Shown here in pieces: positions 1 through 9,702 of a stretch of DNA of 64,000 bases. The notes beneath the pieces were generated by a model, which made no database searches, was not told the origin of the DNA, and worked only from the letters and a program-made list of their open reading frames with translations. The stretch comes from Shewanella phaeophyticola. GTDB lineage: Bacteria > Pseudomonadota > Gammaproteobacteria > Enterobacterales > Shewanellaceae. The stretch spans positions 4,464,001-4,528,000 of the forward strand of contig NZ_JAODOQ010000001.1 in NCBI RefSeq assembly GCF_025398315.1. The letters run 5' to 3'. The stretch's first letter is position 1. Every line of letters starts with the position of its first letter. The position numbers were made by a program, and so were the translations under genes.

Positions 1-488
1 TACTGCGTTTAAAAGCTAATTTACGCTCTGGTCAATTGCTTAAAAGTGATAATGCCAAAGTGTCTTTGACGCTTGAAGATGGCAGCACTTATGAGCATGA
101 AGGCACATTACAGTTTGCAGAAGTGAATGTAGACGAGACCACGGGCTCAGTGACGTTACGAGCAGAATTTCCAAATCCAGATGGCACGTTATTACCTGGC
201 ATGTATGTGCGTGCACAGCTCAATGCTGGCCAAGACCCTCAAGCGATCTTAGTGCCACAACGTGCGATTACCCGTAATAACAAAGGCGAGGCGGTTGCAA
301 TGTTGGTTGATAAAGACAGCAACGTCGAAATGCGCGTAGTTAAAACAGCTGAAGTTATCGATAACCAATGGCGTATTGTTGAAGGCCTAGCACCTGGCGA
401 CAAATTAATTGTTGAAGGGCTACAAAAAATCCGCCCTGGCGCACCGGTTTCACCACAAGTATTAACGGCTGACCAACCACAAAAATAG
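1..488 (+). CDS. RND efflux periplasmic adaptor subunit (MFP), 3' part
   Basis: The reading frame is open from the left edge, so the start lies outside the window. What remains is the C-terminal half of an AcrA/MexA-like membrane fusion protein, which bridges the inner-membrane RND pump to an outer-membrane channel. Visible family signatures are FPNPDGTLLPGMYVRA in the beta-barrel domain, ILVPQRAI, and the membrane-proximal ending with GLAPGDKLIVEGLQKIRPG. The permease follows after 9 bases with its own ribosome-binding site, so the two form an operon. The substrate cannot be read from this fragment. Confidence 0.9.
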   Translation, partial: LRLKANLRSGQLLKSDNAKVSLTLEDGSTYEHEGTLQFAEVNVDETTGSVTLRAEFPNPDGTLLPGMYVRAQLNAGQDPQAILVPQRAITRNNKGEAVAMLVDKDSNVEMRVVKTAEVIDNQWRIVEGLAPGDKLIVEGLQKIRPGAPVSPQVLTADQPQK

Positions 489-497
489 GGAAAAATT

Positions 498-3400
498 ATG
501 GCTCGCTTTTTTATTGATCGCCCAATTTTTGCCTGGGTGATCGCAATATTAATCATGCTTGCAGGTGTGTTGGCTATTAAAGGCTTACCGATTGCTCAGT
601 ATCCAAGTATTGCACCGCCAACGGTTGTGATCAGTGCATATTATCCAGGTGCATCTGCCAAAACCATGGAAGACACGGTAACGCAGGTGATTGAGCAACG
701 TATGACCGGGCTTGATCACTTACGTTATATTTCGTCCACCAGTGACAGCTTTGGTAACGCGTCAATTACCTTAACCTTTAATGCCGAAGCCGATCCCGAT
801 ATTGCCCAAGTGCAGGTGCAAAACAAATTACAAGCCGCAACGCCATTGTTACCTGCTGAGGTACAGCAACAGGGCGTGACAGTGAATAAGTCTACCGCAG
901 GCTTTTTGATGGTGCTTGGCTTTGTGTCTGAAGATGGCTCAATGGGCAAAAGTGATATTGCAGACTATGTTGCGGCTAATATTCAAGACCCCATGAGCCG
1001 AGTAGCCGGTGTAGGTGAAATTACACTCTTTGGTGCCCAGTATTCGATGCGTATATGGCTCGACCCACTAAAGTTAACCCAGTACAACTTAACCAGCATT
1101 GATGTTACCTCAGCAATTACTGAGCAAAATGCGCAAATATCGGCTGGTCAGTTAGGTGGTGCGCCATCAGTTGCAGGTCAAGAGCTTAACGCAACCATTA
1201 CGGCTCAAAGCCGACTACAAACCCCTGAACAATTTAGACGCATTATCCTTAAATCTGATCCGTCGGGAGCTAATGTTTATCTTGAAGATGTAGCCAAAGT
1301 TGAATTGGGCGCAGAAAGCTACGCGGTTGATTCGTACTACAACGGCAAGCCTGCTTCTGGTTTAGCATTTAGTTTAGCCACCGGCGCTAATGCGCTTGAT
1401 ACTGCTGAAGGCATTAAAGCCAAAATTAACGAGATGAAAGACTTTTTCCCGCAAGGGCTTAAAGTGGTTTATCCCTACGACACTACGCCATTTGTTGAGC
1501 AATCAATCGAAGGTGTTGTGCATACATTGCTTGAAGCCATTGTATTGGTTTTCTTGATTATGTACTTGTTCCTGCAAAACTTTAGAGCAACATTAATCCC
1601 AACCATCGCCGTGCCAGTGGTATTGCTTGGCACCTTTGCTGTGTTATCGGCATCTGGCTTTACCATCAATACCTTAACCATGTTTGCCATGGTATTGGCC
1701 ATTGGTTTGCTGGTGGACGACGCGATTGTGGTGGTCGAAAACGTTGAACGGGTGATGTCTGAAGAGAGCCTTAGCCCGCTAGAAGCCACGCGCAAATCGA
1801 TGGATCAAATCACTAGCGCCTTAGTGGGTATTGGTTTGACCTTATCAGCAGTGTTTGTGCCAATGGCATTTATGTCGGGGTCTACCGGGGTTATTTATCG
1901 CCAATTCTCGATAACGATTGTGTCGGCAATGGCATTGTCTGTGTTTGTGGCCATCGTATTAACGCCAGCCTTGTGTGCCACCATGTTAAAGCCGATTAAA
2001 AAAGGCCATACCCATGCTGACACAGGTTTCTTTGGCTGGTTTAACCGTAAATTCGATGCCATGACCTCACGTTACGAGTCGAGCGTTGGCAGTATTTTAA
2101 AACGCTCATTCCGTGTGATGTTAATTTACATTGGTTTAGTGATTGCAGTGGGTTGGATCTTCTTGCGTATGCCAACGGCATTTTTGCCCGACGAAGACCA
2201 AGGTATCTTATTTACCCAGGCTATTTTACCAACAAATTCAACCCAAGAAAGTACCGTTAAAGTACTTAAAGATATTAATGACTATTACCTCACAGAGGAA
2301 AAAGACATCGTTAATTCTGTGTTTACCGTAGCGGGCTTTAGTTTTGCGGGTTCTGGTCAAAATATGGGGCTTGCGTTTGTAAGCTTAAAAGATTGGTCTA
2401 CCCGAGAGGCGCCTGGTGAAGATGTGCAATCACTCGCTGGGCGTGCAATGGGGCGCTTTATGCAAATGAAAGAAGCCTTTGTGTTTGCATTTGTCCCCCC
2501 TTCGGTGATTGAGCTTGGTAACGCTACCGGCTTTGATGTGTACTTAAAAGATTTAAATGGCCAAGGTCACGACAAGCTGATTGAGGCACGTAATCAGTTG
2601 CTTGGTATGGCGTCGCAAAATCCTAACTTAGTGGGGGTAAGGCTCAACGGTCAAGAAGATGCGCCCATGTACCATATTAATATCGATCACGCCAAACTAC
2701 GTGCATTAGACATTGATATTAATAATGTGAATAGCGTGATGGCAACGGCGTTGGGCGGTTCTTATGTGAATGATTTTATTGACCGTGGCCGCGTTAAAAA
2801 GGTTTACGTGCAAGGTGAAGCAAAATACCGTATGCAGCCAAGCGACCTAGACACTTGGTATGTGCGTAACAGTCTTGGTGAGATGGTACCATTTTCAGCG
2901 TTTTCTTCGGGTGAGTGGCAAATAGGTTCTCCGCAACTACAGCGTTTTAATGGTGTGCCAGCGGTTAACATTCAAGGTGCTACCGCGCAAGGCTTCAGTA
3001 CTGGCGCAGCGATGGATACGCTAGAAGAAATGGCCAAACAATTGCCCCCAGGCTTTGGTTTAGAATGGAATGGGTTGTCGTACGAAGAGCGATTGTCTGG
3101 CAACCAAGCTCCGAGTCTGTATGCCTTGTCTATCTTGATTGTATTCTTGGTTCTTGCGGCATTATACGAGAGTTGGTCAGTGCCGCTATCGGTCATTCTT
3201 GTGGTGCCACTGGGTATTATTGGTGCATTGCTCGCCATGAATGGACGTGGTTTACCTAACGACGTATTTTTCCAGGTCGGCTTATTAACTACGGTTGGGT
3301 TGGCAACGAAAAACGCCATCTTGATTGTTGAGTTTGCTAAAGAATACTACGAAAAAGGCGCGGGCTTAATTGAGGCAACACTGCATGCGGTGAGAGTACG

Positions 3401-3653
3401 TTTACGCCCAATTTTAATGACGTCCTTGGCCTTTGGTTTAGGTGTAGTACCATTAGCCATTAGTTCTGGTGTTGGTTCTGGCAGCCAAAACGCCATCGGT
3501 ACTGCTGTACTGGGCGGGATGATGTCATCGACATTCTTAGGTATTTTCTTTGTGCCGTTATTCTTTGTGGTGGTTGAGCGTATATTCAATAAACGTGAAA
3601 AAGCCACTGAAGCAGATGATGAGCAAGTGGATAACGACAGAAAGTCGATTTAA
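498..3653 (+). CDS. RND multidrug efflux permease, HAE1/AcrB type
   Basis: Full-length 1051-residue inner-membrane proton-driven drug pump of the AcrB/MexB family. It starts [17 protein letters not shown], the usual N-terminus with TM1, and has two large periplasmic loops between TM1-2 and TM7-8. TM4 carries the proton-relay pair in [16 protein letters not shown], and [12 protein letters not shown] lies in the second periplasmic loop. A weak aggg lies upstream of the ATG. It is coupled to the adaptor gene upstream. No TolC-like gene is visible, so it presumably uses a channel encoded elsewhere. A terminator hairpin follows the stop. Confidence 0.95.
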   Translation: MARFFIDRPIFAWVIAILIMLAGVLAIKGLPIAQYPSIAPPTVVISAYYPGASAKTMEDTVTQVIEQRMTGLDHLRYISSTSDSFGNASITLTFNAEADPDIAQVQVQNKLQAATPLLPAEVQQQGVTVNKSTAGFLMVLGFVSEDGSMGKSDIADYVAANIQDPMSRVAGVGEITLFGAQYSMRIWLDPLKLTQYNLTSIDVTSAITEQNAQISAGQLGGAPSVAGQELNATITAQSRLQTPEQFRRIILKSDPSGANVYLEDVAKVELGAESYAVDSYYNGKPASGLAFSLATGANALDTAEGIKAKINEMKDFFPQGLKVVYPYDTTPFVEQSIEGVVHTLLEAIVLVFLIMYLFLQNFRATLIPTIAVPVVLLGTFAVLSASGFTINTLTMFAMVLAIGLLVDDAIVVVENVERVMSEESLSPLEATRKSMDQITSALVGIGLTLSAVFVPMAFMSGSTGVIYRQFSITIVSAMALSVFVAIVLTPALCATMLKPIKKGHTHADTGFFGWFNRKFDAMTSRYESSVGSILKRSFRVMLIYIGLVIAVGWIFLRMPTAFLPDEDQGILFTQAILPTNSTQESTVKVLKDINDYYLTEEKDIVNSVFTVAGFSFAGSGQNMGLAFVSLKDWSTREAPGEDVQSLAGRAMGRFMQMKEAFVFAFVPPSVIELGNATGFDVYLKDLNGQGHDKLIEARNQLLGMASQNPNLVGVRLNGQEDAPMYHINIDHAKLRALDIDINNVNSVMATALGGSYVNDFIDRGRVKKVYVQGEAKYRMQPSDLDTWYVRNSLGEMVPFSAFSSGEWQIGSPQLQRFNGVPAVNIQGATAQGFSTGAAMDTLEEMAKQLPPGFGLEWNGLSYEERLSGNQAPSLYALSILIVFLVLAALYESWSVPLSVILVVPLGIIGALLAMNGRGLPNDVFFQVGLLTTVGLATKNAILIVEFAKEYYEKGAGLIEATLHAVRVRLRPILMTSLAFGLGVVPLAISSGVGSGSQNAIGTAVLGGMMSSTFLGIFFVPLFFVVVERIFNKREKATEADDEQVDNDRKSI

Positions 3654-3675
3654 TCGGTAAGTGATCATTGTTTAA

Positions 3676-3699
3676 AGCCCAGCCTAGCTGGGCTTTTTT
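3676..3699 (+). terminator. Rho-independent terminator after the RND permease
   Basis: The stem AGCCCAG/CTGGGCT with a five-base loop is followed by a run of six T, 22 bases after the permease stop codon. Confidence 0.85.
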
Positions 3700-4069
3700 G
3701 TACCTGTAACAATATAATCTGCTTATCAGATTAAAAGTCATTTAACTGGGCATAAATGATCTTTAAAGGCAGTTAATTGACTCTTTTATAAAGACTAAAC
3801 TTAAATTGTGTTTAAAAAACACCCTGATAGCTTTGCGTTTAGGTTATTGAAAAAGTTAATGATTAAAAAATTAACTGTGTAAATATCACCCAGGTACTCT
3901 ATTAAATTTGTGTTATGATTAAGATATTAATCAAAACAGATTTCTAACATCTATTTATGCCAACTAAGCACCTTTGTGGTTATTTTTTAGCGAAGTTATC
4001 GCCGATAAAGATGAACTTTTGATTAAATAATGATTATGATAGTGAATAACAATAATAAAGGATGTCACC
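3700..4069. other. AT-rich intergenic region, no gene seen
   Basis: About 370 bases of AT-rich sequence with short stop-rich frames on both strands. It presumably holds the promoter of the LemA-like gene; the ribosome-binding site AAAGGA lies just upstream of that ATG. Confidence 0.5.
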
Positions 4070-4609
4070 ATGCAGGCGCTGTTACTTAGCCTCACTTTAG
4101 CCACTATTCTGGCTTATCTTTGGTATGCCAGTTTACTCAAAAAACGCACTTCGGCTATTGAAGCGCTAAAAGTGATCGACTCAAAAATTGATAGAAGATT
4201 AACCCTGTTTACCGAACTATGTCGCGAAAGACAGTCATACCAGCATCCTTTAACTGCCGAACAACAAGCGCAACTTGCCCACTTAAAACACATACAACCC
4301 CAACATGATTGGAACCAACCCATTGAAGAGTCAAATGTGGCTGGTGGCTCATTGTCAGTGTCGATTGCCGCATGGCAACAAATTGATCAAGGGCTAGAGT
4401 CACTCTTAGCCACGGTGAATAAAGACAAACTGTGCACTGAACAACTCGCTGAGTATTTGCAACTTGAACTCGATTTTGTTCACGCCGAAGATTTTTATCG
4501 TAAAGCCGTGGATGAGTTAAACAGTGGGGTAAAGATTTTTCCTGGGTCGGCAGTGGCAAAATTTGCCCACATTGCCCCAATGCCCATTTTTGACCAAGTG
4601 CAGGAATAA
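4070..4609 (+). CDS. LemA-like membrane-anchored protein
   Basis: 179 residues. An N-terminal transmembrane helix (about residues 3-20) is followed by helical sequence resembling LemA: IDSKIDRRLTLFTELC parallels the LemA IDVQLKRRxDLIPNLV segment, and the C-terminus (FYRKAVDELNSGVKIFPGS) matches the family's FYNxAVxxYNxxIxxFPxN motif. LemA proteins have an N-terminal anchor and a four-helix bundle; their function is unclear. It sits 4 bases upstream of a lytic transglycosylase gene and is probably co-transcribed, which suggests an envelope role. Sequence similarity is modest, so the family call is likely but not certain. Confidence 0.7.
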   Translation: MQALLLSLTLATILAYLWYASLLKKRTSAIEALKVIDSKIDRRLTLFTELCRERQSYQHPLTAEQQAQLAHLKHIQPQHDWNQPIEESNVAGGSLSVSIAAWQQIDQGLESLLATVNKDKLCTEQLAEYLQLELDFVHAEDFYRKAVDELNSGVKIFPGSAVAKFAHIAPMPIFDQVQE

Positions 4610-4613
4610 GCCG

Positions 4614-5565
4614 ATGACATGGCGTAATGGTTTGGCGCTCTTGCTTATCAGCACCGTGTTGGCTGGGGTAACCGCTGAGGCCAAACAAGTGGTTTACCCA
4701 GAGGTTGAAGACGTCGTTAAGCCACAAATTAAAGCTAAATACATTGAAGAACAGCCAGAGCAAAAACCACAACGGTCACTACAACAGTCTACGGTGAGCA
4801 AGCCAACGCTTGAGCCTATTAATGTTATTAATCTAAACCCTGTTAAGTCGCTTAGTGATCAACTTGTGTTAGATAATAGCTACGTTAGCGATAAATCCAA
4901 GCCTCGTACATTAACCAATGATTACCCGCTTAAAAAATCTGCTGTAACGCCTAATAAACCCAGAGTTAAAGCGCAATATTCTGAAAACGGTATTGTGAGT
5001 GACTTAGGCGTCGAAAAACGTAGAGTGTATCAATACAAGCAAGCTAATGGGATTATGGTATTTAGCGATCATCAGCCGCAGGGTGAAGATTACCAAGTAC
5101 TCTTGTATGAATGCTTTGCCTGTCGTCCAGACTCCACTATCGACTGGTATAAAATCCCATTATTTACCTCGCACTTTGCCACCGATGTGGCGTTAGCAGC
5201 GCACAAATATCAGTTAGATCCGGCATTAATTAGAGCGGTGATTCATGCCGAATCGGCGTTTAAGCCCAGTGCGGTTTCAAAAGCCGGCGCCAAAGGCTTA
5301 ATGCAATTAATGCCAGGTACCGCCAGTGATATGGGGGTTGATAACCCCTTAAATGCCCAGCAAAATATTCGTGGTGGCAGTCGCTATTTAGCGCAACTGT
5401 TAGCCCAATTTAATGGTGATTTAGACTTAGCGTGCGCCGCGTACAATGCCGACTCCAAGTACCGTTACTCAATACAGTGGCATTCCGCCATACCCTGAAA
5501 CTCAGGCCTATGTGAAGCGCGTAAAAATATTATTCAAACGCTATCAAAAAGCATTAGCCAGTTAA
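4614..5565 (+). pseudogene. Lytic transglycosylase, SLT domain, frameshifted near the 3' end
   Basis: The chosen start (MTWRNGLALLL) gives a signal peptide; the longer frame from 4563 lacks one. A spacer and a DUF4124-like stretch (RVYQYKQANGIMVFSDH) are followed by a C-terminal SLT domain with catalytic Glu in AVIHAESAFKPSAVS, then AKGLMQLMPGTA and AAYNA. These enzymes cleave peptidoglycan to anhydro-muropeptides. After AAYNA the frame is lost near 5449-5455 and ends at 5498. The +1 frame restores the expected ending STVTQYSGIPPYPETQAYV and runs to a stop at 5565. One inserted base explains it. It may be a sequencing error rather than a dead gene. Confidence 0.85.
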
Positions 5566-5575
5566 TCGAGGTTAT

Positions 5576-7012
5576 ATGAAATATCTAATCCATAAAGCAC
5601 AGCCAAAGCGCGTTAAACTCAGCCCTAAAAGTGGTTATTGTTTAGCGGGCATGGCAGGGTTATTAATCCTAGGCGCTGCGACGGTTCCTGCTATGGGTGC
5701 AACCCCAGCAACCGCTGTTGCACCATCACAAGAAGACATGCGCTTATACGACATTGCTAACGCGCCAAAAGCGCAGCGTATCGAACAAGATATTCGCACC
5801 TTGGTTGATTTTGGCACTCGCCATACCTTGTCTGACACTCAATCCGACACCCAAGGCATTGGCGCGGCAAGGCGCTGGATAGAAGCCGAGTTTAAGCGGA
5901 TTTCAAAAGAGTGTGGTGGCTGCTTAGAGGTTGTAACGGTAGCAAACACCGTAGAAGGTAAGCGTATTGCTCAACCTACCGAAGTGGTCAACGTTATTGC
6001 CATTCAACGTGGTAAAACAGATCCCAAGCGTGTGGTGATGATGAGTGGCGATATTGATTCGCGTGTCACCGACGTGCTTGATGCAACTTCCATTTCGCCA
6101 GGTGCTAACGACAATGCCTCCGGTGTAGCTGGCGCATTAGAAGCCGCGAGGGTGTTATCTCAATATCAGTTTAACGGCACCATAGTGTACGCAGCACTGT
6201 CGGGTGAAGAGCAGAGCCTGTACGGCGGCAATATTTTAGCCGACTATGCCAAAGCACAAGGTTGGCAAGTGCAAGCGGTGCTCAATAACGACATGATAGG
6301 CAACATTGCCGGCATTAATGGCGTAATAAATAACAGCAGTGTGCGAGTGTTTTCGGAAGGCGTACGTTTTGCAGAAACCGCCGAAGAAGCCAAAGCGCGT
6401 TATTTTAGTGGCGGCGAAAACGATTCTGCCTCACGTAATCTAGCCCGTAAAATCAAATCGTTGGCCGACCAGTACATGACCAATCTCGACGTCATGTTAG
6501 TGTATCGCCTTGACCGATTTGGTCGTGGTGGACACCACTTACCGTTTAATCAGGCTGGTTTACCTGCAGTGCGCATTATGGAAACCAACGAGCATTACGA
6601 CCGCCAACATCAAGATATTCGAGTTGAAAACGGCATTGCTTACGGTGATGTGATTGAAGGTGTTGATTTTGACTTTACCGCCAAACTCACCGCATTAAAT
6701 GCAATCAGTTTAGCCGCACAGGCATGGGCACCAGCACCGCCAACTAAGGTGAGTATTGAGGGACAGGTGTCACCCAGTACCACATTAAGTTGGCAAAAAA
6801 GCACTGATGATACTGTGGTAGGTTATCGAGTGTATTGGCGCTCAACCACCACACCAGAGTGGACCCACAGCCGCTATGTGGGCAAGGTGGATAGGTTTAC
6901 TTTAGATAATCTAGTGATTGATAATTATTTATTTGGCGTAGCAAGTGTTGCTGCTAATGGCAATGTCAGCCCCGTGGTATTCCCTGGGGCGGCAGGCGCG
7001 TTTTTTAAATAA
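5576..7012 (+). CDS. Secreted M28-family metallopeptidase with C-terminal fibronectin-III-like domain
   Basis: 478 residues with an N-terminal signal sequence (hydrophobic CLAGMAGLLILGAA). The catalytic domain shows M28 zinc-ligand motifs: PGANDNASG (Asp), SGEEQ (Glu-Glu pair), NNDMIG (Asp) and NEHYDRQH (His). The usual first His in an HxD motif reads GDIDS here. The last roughly 85 residues look like a fibronectin type III domain (SPSTTLSWQKSTDDTVVGYRV). It likely acts as an exported aminopeptidase. The start has a GAGG ribosome-binding site a few bases upstream and lies 10 bases after the restored end of the lytic transglycosylase gene. Confidence 0.88.
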   Translation: MKYLIHKAQPKRVKLSPKSGYCLAGMAGLLILGAATVPAMGATPATAVAPSQEDMRLYDIANAPKAQRIEQDIRTLVDFGTRHTLSDTQSDTQGIGAARRWIEAEFKRISKECGGCLEVVTVANTVEGKRIAQPTEVVNVIAIQRGKTDPKRVVMMSGDIDSRVTDVLDATSISPGANDNASGVAGALEAARVLSQYQFNGTIVYAALSGEEQSLYGGNILADYAKAQGWQVQAVLNNDMIGNIAGINGVINNSSVRVFSEGVRFAETAEEAKARYFSGGENDSASRNLARKIKSLADQYMTNLDVMLVYRLDRFGRGGHHLPFNQAGLPAVRIMETNEHYDRQHQDIRVENGIAYGDVIEGVDFDFTAKLTALNAISLAAQAWAPAPPTKVSIEGQVSPSTTLSWQKSTDDTVVGYRVYWRSTTTPEWTHSRYVGKVDRFTLDNLVIDNYLFGVASVAANGNVSPVVFPGAAGAFFK

Positions 7013-7043
7013 AGGCAGATTCGCTCGTTATAAACAGAATAGT

Positions 7044-7080
7044 AAAAAGCCCGGAGTATCAACATGCACCGGGCTTTTTT
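7044..7080. terminator. Bidirectional terminator between the M28 peptidase gene and rlmJ
   Basis: Stem AAAAAGCCCGG/CCGGGCTTTTTT around a 14-base loop, with A and T runs on the two sides, so it can terminate both converging transcripts. Confidence 0.85.
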
Positions 7081-7104
7081 ATGACCTTGTAGGGGATAAT
7101 GCGA

Positions 7105-7950
7105 TTACTCGCCAACTTCCCATGTTACTGTCGTGTGGCCGTCAGCATGGCCTAATAGAGGCGCTAAGTAATCTAATGCTTCTTTGGCCAAAACATCCAT
7201 TTGCCACGGCGGATTAATTACCCATAAGCCAGCGGCGGTCATGCCAAATTCATCGCTATCGGCATGAATGGCTTGCTCAATACGCAGTTGTTTTTTTATG
7301 CCACTATTTTTAAGCAGTGTCAGCATGGCTTCAGTTTGCTCACGTTTTACCACTGGATACCACAGCATAAAAATCCCTGTAGCAAAGCGCTTGTGGGCTT
7401 TAATCAGAGTCTCTGCTACATCAATATAATCGGTTTTAATTTCATAACTTGGGTCAATTAAAATCACTCCACGGCGCTCTAATGGCGGCACCGCGGCAAT
7501 TAACCCTTGTAAACCATCACTGTTGAGTACTTTTACTTGCTTGTCTTGAATAAAGTAACTTTCAAGTAACTCATGGTCGGTTGAATGCAGCTCGTGTAAT
7601 ACCATGCGATCTTGTGGGCGTAGCTCTACATCAACAAACGCTGGTGAGCCAGGGTAAACCCTCAGCTCACCGTCATATTCGGCATTAAAGTGGTGTACCG
7701 CTTCAACATAATCAGCTAAGGCTACTGGGAGGTTTTCATGTTGCCACAGTTTGGCTACGCCATCTAAATACTCACCGGTTTTTTGCGAGTACTCATCGGT
7801 TAATGAATACGCCCCAGCCCCTGCATGAGTGTCGATATACACGTATGGTTTTGCTTTTTTCTGCATGGCTTTTAATGCTTGTATAAGCATTGAATGTTTA
7901 AGCACATCGGCATAATTGCCAGCATGGTAACCGTGGCGATAACTAAGCAT
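7105..7950 (-). CDS. rlmJ: 23S rRNA (adenine(2030)-N6)-methyltransferase RlmJ
   Basis: 281 residues from the chosen ATG (MLSYRHGYHAGNYADVLKH), matching the start and length of E. coli RlmJ; an in-frame ATG four codons upstream is less likely. SAM-dependent enzyme that methylates A2030 of 23S rRNA. Conserved blocks include YIDTHAGAGAYSLTDEY, YPGSP, ELHSTDHELL, KRFATGIFMLWYPVV and MTAAGLWVINPPW. The catalytic motif is usually DPPY but reads DPSY here (ILIDPSYEIKTDY). It is divergent from rsmJ, another rRNA methyltransferase. Confidence 0.95.
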   Translation of the reverse strand: MLSYRHGYHAGNYADVLKHSMLIQALKAMQKKAKPYVYIDTHAGAGAYSLTDEYSQKTGEYLDGVAKLWQHENLPVALADYVEAVHHFNAEYDGELRVYPGSPAFVDVELRPQDRMVLHELHSTDHELLESYFIQDKQVKVLNSDGLQGLIAAVPPLERRGVILIDPSYEIKTDYIDVAETLIKAHKRFATGIFMLWYPVVKREQTEAMLTLLKNSGIKKQLRIEQAIHADSDEFGMTAAGLWVINPPWQMDVLAKEALDYLAPLLGHADGHTTVTWEVGE

Positions 7951-8079
7951 GGGTATTTCCATTAACTAAATGAACAGTAAAAACTGTGTAATAGCATCAT
8001 TATAAGTTTTCTCAGGCGTGAGGTATAGGTATTCACTGTTGATGGCTTTTGGCATAATGGCGTTGTTTCTTACATTGGC

Positions 8080-8856
8080 ATGGTATTTATCTTGTTACAG
8101 ACACCGATCTTCTTTAATCAGCAGTACCCAACATTGGTTGATATCGCCAGCCGCTGGCAATTAGTGTGGGACAAAGACGCTGCGTTTGAATTGCGTTTTG
8201 AGCAAAATTGTTTGAGCCTGCATAAGCGTGACGAGCCGAAATTAGATGGTATTAATGTTGATTTTGTGTCTGGTGTTGTGGCGCATCGTCGCAAGTTTGG
8301 TGGCGGGCGCGGGCAGTCTATCGCCAAAGCGGTCGGGTTAAAACAAGGCGTAACGCCAACGGTTGTCGATGGCACAGCAGGGTTAGGCCGCGATGCATTT
8401 GTATTGGCAAGCCTAGGCTGCAAAGTCATTATGGTTGAGCGCCATCCTGTGGTTGCTGCGCTATTAGAAGACGGCCTACGTCGCGCCTACGAAGACGCGG
8501 AAATTGGCGAGTGGATGCAGGATTTGATGAGTCTGTTTCATGGCTCAAGCCTTAATGCACTAGCAGATGCTGCGCAATCCTCTGGTACTGAAATAGACGT
8601 AGTGTATTTAGACCCAATGTACCCACATCGCGAAAAGTCAGCCTTAGTTAAAAAAGAAATGCGCGTATTTCAAACCTTAGTGGGTGCCGACTTAGACGCC
8701 GACGGCTTATTAGCGCCCGCAATGGCGCTAGCCAGCAAACGGGTGGTGGTAAAACGCCCAGACTACGCTGAAGATCTCGATGGGGTAAAACCCAGTATGG
8801 TTATCGCCACCAAGAAAAATCGCTTTGATGTGTACGTGAAAGCCGCGATGAAATAG
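8080..8856 (+). CDS. rsmJ: 16S rRNA (guanine(1516)-N2)-methyltransferase RsmJ
   Basis: 258 residues, close to E. coli RsmJ (YhiQ). Diagnostic stretches are [18 protein letters not shown], the SAM-binding [19 protein letters not shown], and the catalytic-site segment [19 protein letters not shown]. It methylates G1516 of 16S rRNA. The first 15-20 residues are poorly conserved in the family, so the exact start (ATG at 8080) is less certain than the identity. Confidence 0.95.
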   Translation: MVFILLQTPIFFNQQYPTLVDIASRWQLVWDKDAAFELRFEQNCLSLHKRDEPKLDGINVDFVSGVVAHRRKFGGGRGQSIAKAVGLKQGVTPTVVDGTAGLGRDAFVLASLGCKVIMVERHPVVAALLEDGLRRAYEDAEIGEWMQDLMSLFHGSSLNALADAAQSSGTEIDVVYLDPMYPHREKSALVKKEMRVFQTLVGADLDADGLLAPAMALASKRVVVKRPDYAEDLDGVKPSMVIATKKNRFDVYVKAAMK

Positions 8857-9024
8857 TGGTAAGTTGGCATTAACAAATTGTCGCTGAACCCATATATTGA
8901 CATAATGCAGCCATAGTTTGACAAATTTAACCCATCCAATGACATTTTGTTTTATATATTATTGATTCATGGATTAAAAATGTTTAACTCTAGTTTGGTT
9001 TTTTGTAGCTTTACGAGGGATTCG

Positions 9025-9441
9025 ATGAAAAATGAGCTACCAGATATATATGTAAAATTAGTCAATATATTTTTATTTTTGTCTTGGGTCGCTACAACCT
9101 CGGTAGTAGTGCTAGCACTATTTTCAAACTCCAGTACGAGTCAACTCGTAGTAGGACAAATAATTGAAAATTGGAGTACGACAATCTTACCAATTGTCTC
9201 AATATCTATTGTTTGTGGTTTTCCTTGGTTTAAACTTATCTTAACTGAATTCGACATCTGTCATGTTCCGCGAAAGATCGGCTTTTCAATATTTTCATTT
9301 TGTATCGCACTTTTTTTCTATGAACCTATTTCTAAAGCGCCTGCTGAAGGTGTTGTTTACAACACATTATTCTGTGTGTTGTTGATATTGATTGTGTATC
9401 CAATTACACGAATATTAAACCTCAGTGAGACTAATCCCTGA
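9025..9441 (+). CDS. Small four-helix membrane protein of unknown function
   Basis: I do not recognise a family. From the ATG at 9025, preceded by GAGGGA, it encodes 138 residues with about four hydrophobic helices (LFLSWVATTSVVVLALF, TILPIVSISIVCG, GFSIFSFCIALFFY, FCVLLILIVYPI). An upstream in-frame start at 8947 would add 26 residues but has no ribosome-binding site. The gene is AT-rich like the ankyrin gene downstream and unlike rsmJ upstream, which suggests acquired DNA. Confidence 0.65.
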   Translation: MKNELPDIYVKLVNIFLFLSWVATTSVVVLALFSNSSTSQLVVGQIIENWSTTILPIVSISIVCGFPWFKLILTEFDICHVPRKIGFSIFSFCIALFFYEPISKAPAEGVVYNTLFCVLLILIVYPITRILNLSETNP

Positions 9442-9702
9442 TAAAGCCATCTTACCTATTTACACATGTTGCAATATTTTCGAGCTAGGGTGCAGACTTC
9501 AACCGAAAATACAAAAACTAGTAAGTTAAAGAATAGATATAGTTTAAACAGTAATAAAAAATTTGATTATATTCGCTAGTCAAAATTTACTTAAAGCTTA
9601 AAATATTGTAGGGTTTTATTATCAGGGCTGTTTTTGCGATATTATCAAATCGCCAAGTCCATCATACTCATTTTACATATATGAATGATAGGCTGGCTTA
9701 AA

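Noticed and set aside
4209-4772. 187-codon open frame on the minus strand
   Set aside because: It is antisense to the LemA-like and lytic transglycosylase genes and its sequence has no family features.
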